A DNA stretch of 9,996 bases from Bacteriovoracaceae bacterium UBA7317 (GTDB lineage Bacteria; Bdellovibrionota; Bacteriovoracia; Bacteriovoracales; Bacteriovoracaceae). Both the position numbers and the translations under genes were made by a program. Shown here piece by piece: positions 6,838 to 9,996 of this stretch (its first letter is position 1; the number at the start of each line of letters is the position of its first letter). The notes under the pieces are model-generated. The model saw only the letters and a list, made by a program, of their open reading frames with translations. It was not told the DNA's origin and made no database searches. The stretch lies in the NCBI GenBank assembly GCA_002474345.1, contig DKQD01000184.1, forward strand, positions 1-9,996. Reading direction: 5' to 3'.

Positions 6838-7695
6838 ATGTTCTTAGGAGTTGATCTTTTTAGGGATCTTTTCTTTATAGGGCAAAAAAATAAAGGATTT
6901 TTGACCCAAGAGTTTATGAAAAAAACAACTAAAAAAGATCTTATTTCACATCTTAAAAATGACCTTAAAATAGAGAAACAGGATATTGTCTTTTTATTCT
7001 CTGCAGTTTGGGGTCTAGGAATTTTGGAAAATGGAATTGATACGATTACTGAAGCCTTCGAGGAAGTTTTACCTGAAGGTCTTTTAATCGTTCCTACTTT
7101 TTCTTATAGCTGGTGTAAGAATGAAGCTTTTTCTCCTGAAGAAACCCCATGTCCTGATATGGGGGTTTATGCTGACTCTGTTTGGAAAGATTCCAAATTT
7201 GTTCGAACAAATCAACCTAATTTCTCTGTATGTTTCCTAAAAAACGAATATAACGGTACTTTGATAAAAGAGTTGAGTGCTATAGATCATACTTGCTTCG
7301 GGAAAGGGTCTATTTTTGGGAAGCTAAATAAGACATTTAATGATCGAAATTCTCATATCCTTCTTTTAGGGGGGGCCTTTAAAGATTGTCTTTTTCGTTG
7401 TACTTTTATTCATATGGTCCAACGAAAGGTTGGAGTTCCCAACAGATATATTAAAAAGTTTTACAATCCTTCAAATAATGGAGAGTATGTAGAACAATTA
7501 GTAAGGTTTCAGCCTGGCGAAGGTAAAAAAGAATTAGTTGAGGATTTCAGTCAGCTCGGTGAAGATCTTTTTGAAGCGGGGCTGTTGACCAAGAATTCCT
7601 TGGCTTACTATGATACTAGGGCCGTAAAGGTTCCCGAGTTTTGTGAGTTCTATGAGAGGAAATTAAGAGAAGATATTTATTATTGTTTAAAATAA
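6838..7695 (+). CDS. AAC(3)-family N-acyltransferase homologue
   Basis: This 285-residue protein resembles the antibiotic N-acetyltransferase (AAC(3)) family, which moves acyl groups from CoA or a carrier to amino groups. Recognisable blocks are the start of the domain (KKDLISHLKNDLKIEKQDIV, 32-51), the LGILENG helix (60-66) and the strand LPEGLLIVPTFSY (78-90). The region around 98-130 has F-S-P-E-E-T-P, DMGVYADSVW and RTNQPNFSV. Later blocks are HILLLGG (173-179) and TFIHMVQRKVGVPNRY (189-204), holding the conserved T-x-x-H (His192). Two signatures differ: the usual H-S-S after the first strand reads FSA (54-56), and the Glu of the H-x-x-E motif is Gln195. In an ACP operon it more likely transfers a special acyl group to an amino sugar than gives aminoglycoside resistance. 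The start is unsure: an ATG at 6916 would remove 26 poorly conserved residues, and neither start has a strong ribosome binding site. The 83-base gap before it shows no convincing promoter. Confidence 0.8.
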   Translation: MFLGVDLFRDLFFIGQKNKGFLTQEFMKKTTKKDLISHLKNDLKIEKQDIVFLFSAVWGLGILENGIDTITEAFEEVLPEGLLIVPTFSYSWCKNEAFSPEETPCPDMGVYADSVWKDSKFVRTNQPNFSVCFLKNEYNGTLIKELSAIDHTCFGKGSIFGKLNKTFNDRNSHILLLGGAFKDCLFRCTFIHMVQRKVGVPNRYIKKFYNPSNNGEYVEQLVRFQPGEGKKELVEDFSQLGEDLFEAGLLTKNSLAYYDTRAVKVPEFCEFYERKLREDIYYCLK

Positions 7696-7700
7696 GTAGG
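7694..7700 (+). promoter_or_regulatory. Shine-Dalgarno site deciding the GAPDH-like start
   Basis: AAGTAGG, overlapping the preceding stop codon, lies 8 bases before the ATG at 7709. In-frame TTG codons at 7703 and 7706 are too close to it. The ATG is therefore preferred and gives the normal N-terminus of the family. Confidence 0.55.
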
Positions 7701-7708
7701 TATTGTTG

Positions 7709-8764
7709 ATGGAAAAACTTAATGTCGGTGTAAATGGTTTTGGGCGTTTTGGTCTTCATCTCTTAAAGTTTTGGCTTGACCATAAAGAAACAGCTCAGTT
7801 TGATATCCAGTATATAAATGATGATTTTCTGGATATTGATAAGGCCCACGACATTATTATGAATGATAAATATGTCAATTTTAATAAATATCAAATAAAT
7901 AAGGCAAACAACTGTCTAACCTTCCACAATAAAAGTGGAGAAGTTTCTAAAATTTATTATACTAATGCAGAAAAAGAAGACATTTCTTGGATTGGTAAAG
8001 TTAAACTTTTTCTTGAGTGTACGGGCAAATATGCAACGAGGGAAGAGGCGAGCTTCTTTTTGAAGGGTGATACTGAGAAAGTCATCATTTCTCAGACTTC
8101 TTGGGACTGTGATAAGACTTTAATCTTTGGCCTTAATCACGAAGAGTACCACTCCGATCAAAAACTTATCTCTTATGGTTCTTGCACTGTAAATGCTTTT
8201 TGCAGCCTGGCAAATTTCGTTAATAAAAAGTATGGGGTATCTGATTGCGACGTTAATGTGATACACAACATACCTCCTTATAAATTGAAAGATCCTAAGA
8301 GTGACACTCTTGTAAGGAAGTTTTGTACATTAGAAAAATCTTCTCCTAATCTTTTGAATTTTATCAATGAAAAGAACTTTAATGTTAACTACACTCTTAT
8401 TCCCTATGATGGAGTGTCTATTTTTGACATAAGGTTTAAGTTAGACGGACGCCAAATAACAAGAGAAGACGTTATTTCATCTCTAGAGGATGCTTTTGTC
8501 TTTGGCCCTTTAAAAAACCTTTATGCTTTTGATGAGGAAGACCGAGGTCCTGAGCCTTATATTTGCTCTCCTTATTCAGCGGTTCTTATAAAGGAAAATT
8601 TGAAAGTGAAGGGTGATAACCTCTACCTACACTGTTATTTTGATAATGAAAATTCAGTTAATAGGTATTTCGACCTCGTTCACTTCATTTCTGAGAAAGT
8701 AAAACTTGAGATGGTCCCAAGCATTAAATCTCAGAAAGCAGATTATGTTCAGCCAGCCTTCTAG
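7709..8764 (+). CDS. Divergent GAPDH-like NAD(P)-dependent aldehyde dehydrogenase
   Basis: This 351-residue protein (start at ATG 7709) has the glyceraldehyde-3-phosphate dehydrogenase fold. The Rossmann loop VNGFGRFG is at 8-15 and INDD at 36-39 ends the second strand. The catalytic Cys is in GSCTVN (157-162, Cys159), equivalent to S-C-T-T-N. The general-base His is in NVIHNIP (183-189, His186). The strand GVSIFDIRFKL (235-245) followed by D-G-R-Q-I-T-x-E-D-V corresponds to the V-S-V-V-D-L strand and helix of the catalytic domain. Differences are marked: the T-G-A-A-K-A segment is replaced by unrelated sequence (about 199-230), and the Arg of the F-R-V-P-T motif, which binds substrate phosphate, is Leu in TLIPY. 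Thioester-forming chemistry on an aldehyde is likely, but not housekeeping glycolysis. It lies 13 bases after the AAC(3)-like gene and ends the operon, overlapping the convergent gene by 41 bases. Confidence 0.87.
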   Translation: MEKLNVGVNGFGRFGLHLLKFWLDHKETAQFDIQYINDDFLDIDKAHDIIMNDKYVNFNKYQINKANNCLTFHNKSGEVSKIYYTNAEKEDISWIGKVKLFLECTGKYATREEASFFLKGDTEKVIISQTSWDCDKTLIFGLNHEEYHSDQKLISYGSCTVNAFCSLANFVNKKYGVSDCDVNVIHNIPPYKLKDPKSDTLVRKFCTLEKSSPNLLNFINEKNFNVNYTLIPYDGVSIFDIRFKLDGRQITREDVISSLEDAFVFGPLKNLYAFDEEDRGPEPYICSPYSAVLIKENLKVKGDNLYLHCYFDNENSVNRYFDLVHFISEKVKLEMVPSIKSQKADYVQPAF

Positions 8765-9996
8765 CGACAGGCTTTAGTTCTTCTACGGGAATTTTACTAT
8801 AGTCTGAAATCATTTGGATGGTATGCAACCCATCTGAGTAATTGAGAAGATAGTTCATGGCCTTAATTTCCTGACTCACATTTCTGCCGGCCCCAAGCGT
8901 CGGGTATAGACCTCTTCTTCCAAGCATTATTTCTCCATGGGGCTTTAAGTTTCTATAAAAAGTGTCTTGATTCATTTTTGAAATAATTTCTTTATAAACC
9001 CCAACACTTTCTTTCATGGCTTCAAATGAAATGAAGTCTTTATTATCTAAGGATGTGTGGTATTCCTCGTACTCACCGTACATACTTCTCGTGATCGACC
9101 CAATGGCCAGATTAAAGCCTGGGGAGCAATACTGTCTTTCATCAGAGCCTGTTGGGAAAAAATTCCTAACACTCAGTTCTTTACTTTTCTCTGTACAATA
9201 CTGATTGAGAAAGTCAATCGAGTGAAAATTGGTAAATGTGCTCTCTTCTCTCGACTTTTTATAGGTAAAGGGGCCTTCATCTCCACAGCAGGTGATAACA
9301 AATCCTCCAAGGCAGTTCTTTTTCAAGTGGTCACCGTAGTCTTTTAAAAAGCATAAGGAGCCGATGGTCTCTGGTACAAAAACAAACCTAAAATTAAAGT
9401 TTCGTGTTGGAAGTTTTTCAAGCTCTTTATAAAGAAAAGCAGTGACTAAGGGGCCTGAAAGTTCATTATTGGCCATAGAGGGATGACATAAATAGGTTGA
9501 TATTAGAATTTCTCTGTTTGTTTCGACAGTTGATTTTAGAAGCGACATGCCATAGTAGAGTTCACCATCTTCTAAGGTTGAGTCGATAAAGACTTCGTAC
9601 TTACCAGGTTTAAGGGATTGTCTTTGTTTTTCTGTAAGGCAAAAGCCCCACCTTTCCTTATAATAACTTGTTACGTAGGGAATAGCGTCTGGTAACTCTG
9701 GCAGGGAGTAGAGGTGTTTTTGGAGTTCAATAAGATCTATGGTTGCTTTAACGGGCGAAGAGTAATTTAAAAGATGGAGGTTATTAGCTTTGAAGTCGAT
9801 AATTTTTTTACCTTCGGGGCAGATAACGTAGGCGTCATTAACATTCCAAACTTTGGGAACAGTCCAATCTAAGGCCATCGATCCACTTTTGGTTCCGTGT
9901 TTTTCTAGAGGGATAAGTTCTTTTAGAATATCCAAACTATCTAAAAAGCCTTGTCCTGTAATGCTCCGACAAAAAGGCCATAAGCGGTCAAAGTAT
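8724..9996 (-). CDS. DUF2172/DUF4910 zinc-aminopeptidase-like protein with C-terminal winged helix, 5' end cut by window
   Basis: A TTG at 9935 could start a 403-residue product. However, the frame is open to the edge, and the 20 upstream codons read YFDRLWPFCRSITGQGFLDS, the classical N-terminal signature (L-W-P-x-C-R-S-I-T-G-x-G) of this family. The true start therefore lies just outside the window. Numbering from the first complete codon, SGSMALDWTVPKVWNV (37-52) leads into the aminopeptidase-like domain. STYLCHPSMANNELSGP (166-182, His171), VPETIGSL (207-214, Glu209), the S-D-E-R-Q-Y-C segment and the Y-G-E-Y-E-E-Y-H-T-S-L-D segment supply the expected M28-like zinc ligands. The last about 45 residues (YSDGLHTIQMISDYSKIP onward) form a winged-helix-like end. 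No biochemical role is firmly known to me; homologues recur in polysaccharide and natural-product loci. There is no secretion signal in the visible part. Confidence 0.88.
   Translation of the reverse strand, partial: YFDRLWPFCRSITGQGFLDSLDILKELIPLEKHGTKSGSMALDWTVPKVWNVNDAYVICPEGKKIIDFKANNLHLLNYSSPVKATIDLIELQKHLYSLPELPDAIPYVTSYYKERWGFCLTEKQRQSLKPGKYEVFIDSTLEDGELYYGMSLLKSTVETNREILISTYLCHPSMANNELSGPLVTAFLYKELEKLPTRNFNFRFVFVPETIGSLCFLKDYGDHLKKNCLGGFVITCCGDEGPFTYKKSREESTFTNFHSIDFLNQYCTEKSKELSVRNFFPTGSDERQYCSPGFNLAIGSITRSMYGEYEEYHTSLDNKDFISFEAMKESVGVYKEIISKMNQDTFYRNLKPHGEIMLGRRGLYPTLGAGRNVSQEIKAMNYLLNYSDGLHTIQMISDYSKIPVEELKPVARRLAEHNLLSEI

Noticed and set aside
6838..7695. Aminoglycoside resistance gene
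   Set aside because: The resemblance is to the family only. Signature residues differ, and the gene is embedded in an ACP/acyl-ligase operon, so a biosynthetic role is more likely.
8755..8773. Small hairpin AGCCT / AGGCT around the GAPDH-like stop codon, as a terminator
   Set aside because: Only a 5-base stem with a 9-base loop and no good T-tract follows. It is also coding sequence of the opposite gene.
9016..9347. Two + strand open frames inside the DUF4910 gene
   Set aside because: They are shadows of a conserved - strand gene, with no family resemblance.
1..9996. Saxitoxin biosynthesis cluster
   Set aside because: Only the carbamoylation trio resembles it. The polyketide-like starter enzyme, amidinotransferase and oxygenases of that pathway are absent, and the trio is widespread in other loci.

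Overview
This is an AT-rich window (roughly one third G+C by eye) from a Gram-negative-type bacterium. The genes are compact, ATG starts are mostly preceded by purine-rich ribosome binding sites, and there are no RNA genes, mobile elements or CRISPR arrays. The base composition and lysine-rich proteins would fit a low-GC Bdellovibrionota or Leptospira-like lineage, but nothing in the window fixes the taxon. The gene content is typical of a surface-polysaccharide (capsule or O-antigen) or natural-product decoration locus. No glycosyltransferase, flippase or polymerase is visible in the window itself.

Region 1 (1-2378, + strand) is a three-gene carbamoylation module. It holds the 3' part of a SxtJ-like membrane protein, a 49-residue DUF5989/SxtK-like membrane peptide at 348-497, and a NodU/CmcH-type O-carbamoyltransferase. 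This is the same trio that accompanies the carbamoyltransferase of the saxitoxin cluster. A convergent gene on the - strand (2375-3607) encodes a membrane-anchored or exported SGNH hydrolase and shares 4 bases with the end of the carbamoyltransferase gene.

Region 2 (3608-3805) is the only sizeable intergenic stretch. It is divergent and carries plausible promoters in both directions and a strong ribosome binding site for the next operon.

Region 3 (3806-8764, + strand) is a tight six-gene run. In order it encodes a stand-alone acyl carrier protein, an AMP-forming acyl ligase, an inositol-monophosphatase-family phosphatase, a small VOC (methylmalonyl-CoA-epimerase-like) protein, an AAC(3)-family N-acyltransferase homologue, and a highly divergent GAPDH-like dehydrogenase. 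My inference is that these enzymes make an unusual acyl group from a phosphorylated precursor (dehydrogenase, phosphatase, VOC), activate and load it on the carrier (ligase plus ACP), and transfer it to an amino group, perhaps of an amino sugar (AAC(3)-like). The GAPDH-like protein keeps the catalytic Cys and His but has lost the usual substrate-phosphate elements. The AAC(3)-like protein has several altered signature positions. Both point to non-standard substrates. This is the best candidate in the window for an undescribed system.

Region 4 (8724-9996, - strand) is a DUF2172/DUF4910-type zinc-peptidase-like protein with a C-terminal winged-helix segment. It overlaps the end of the GAPDH-like gene by 41 bases tail to tail. 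Its reading frame stays open to the window edge, with the family's N-terminal signature upstream of the first in-window start, so it is cut by the window and not short.
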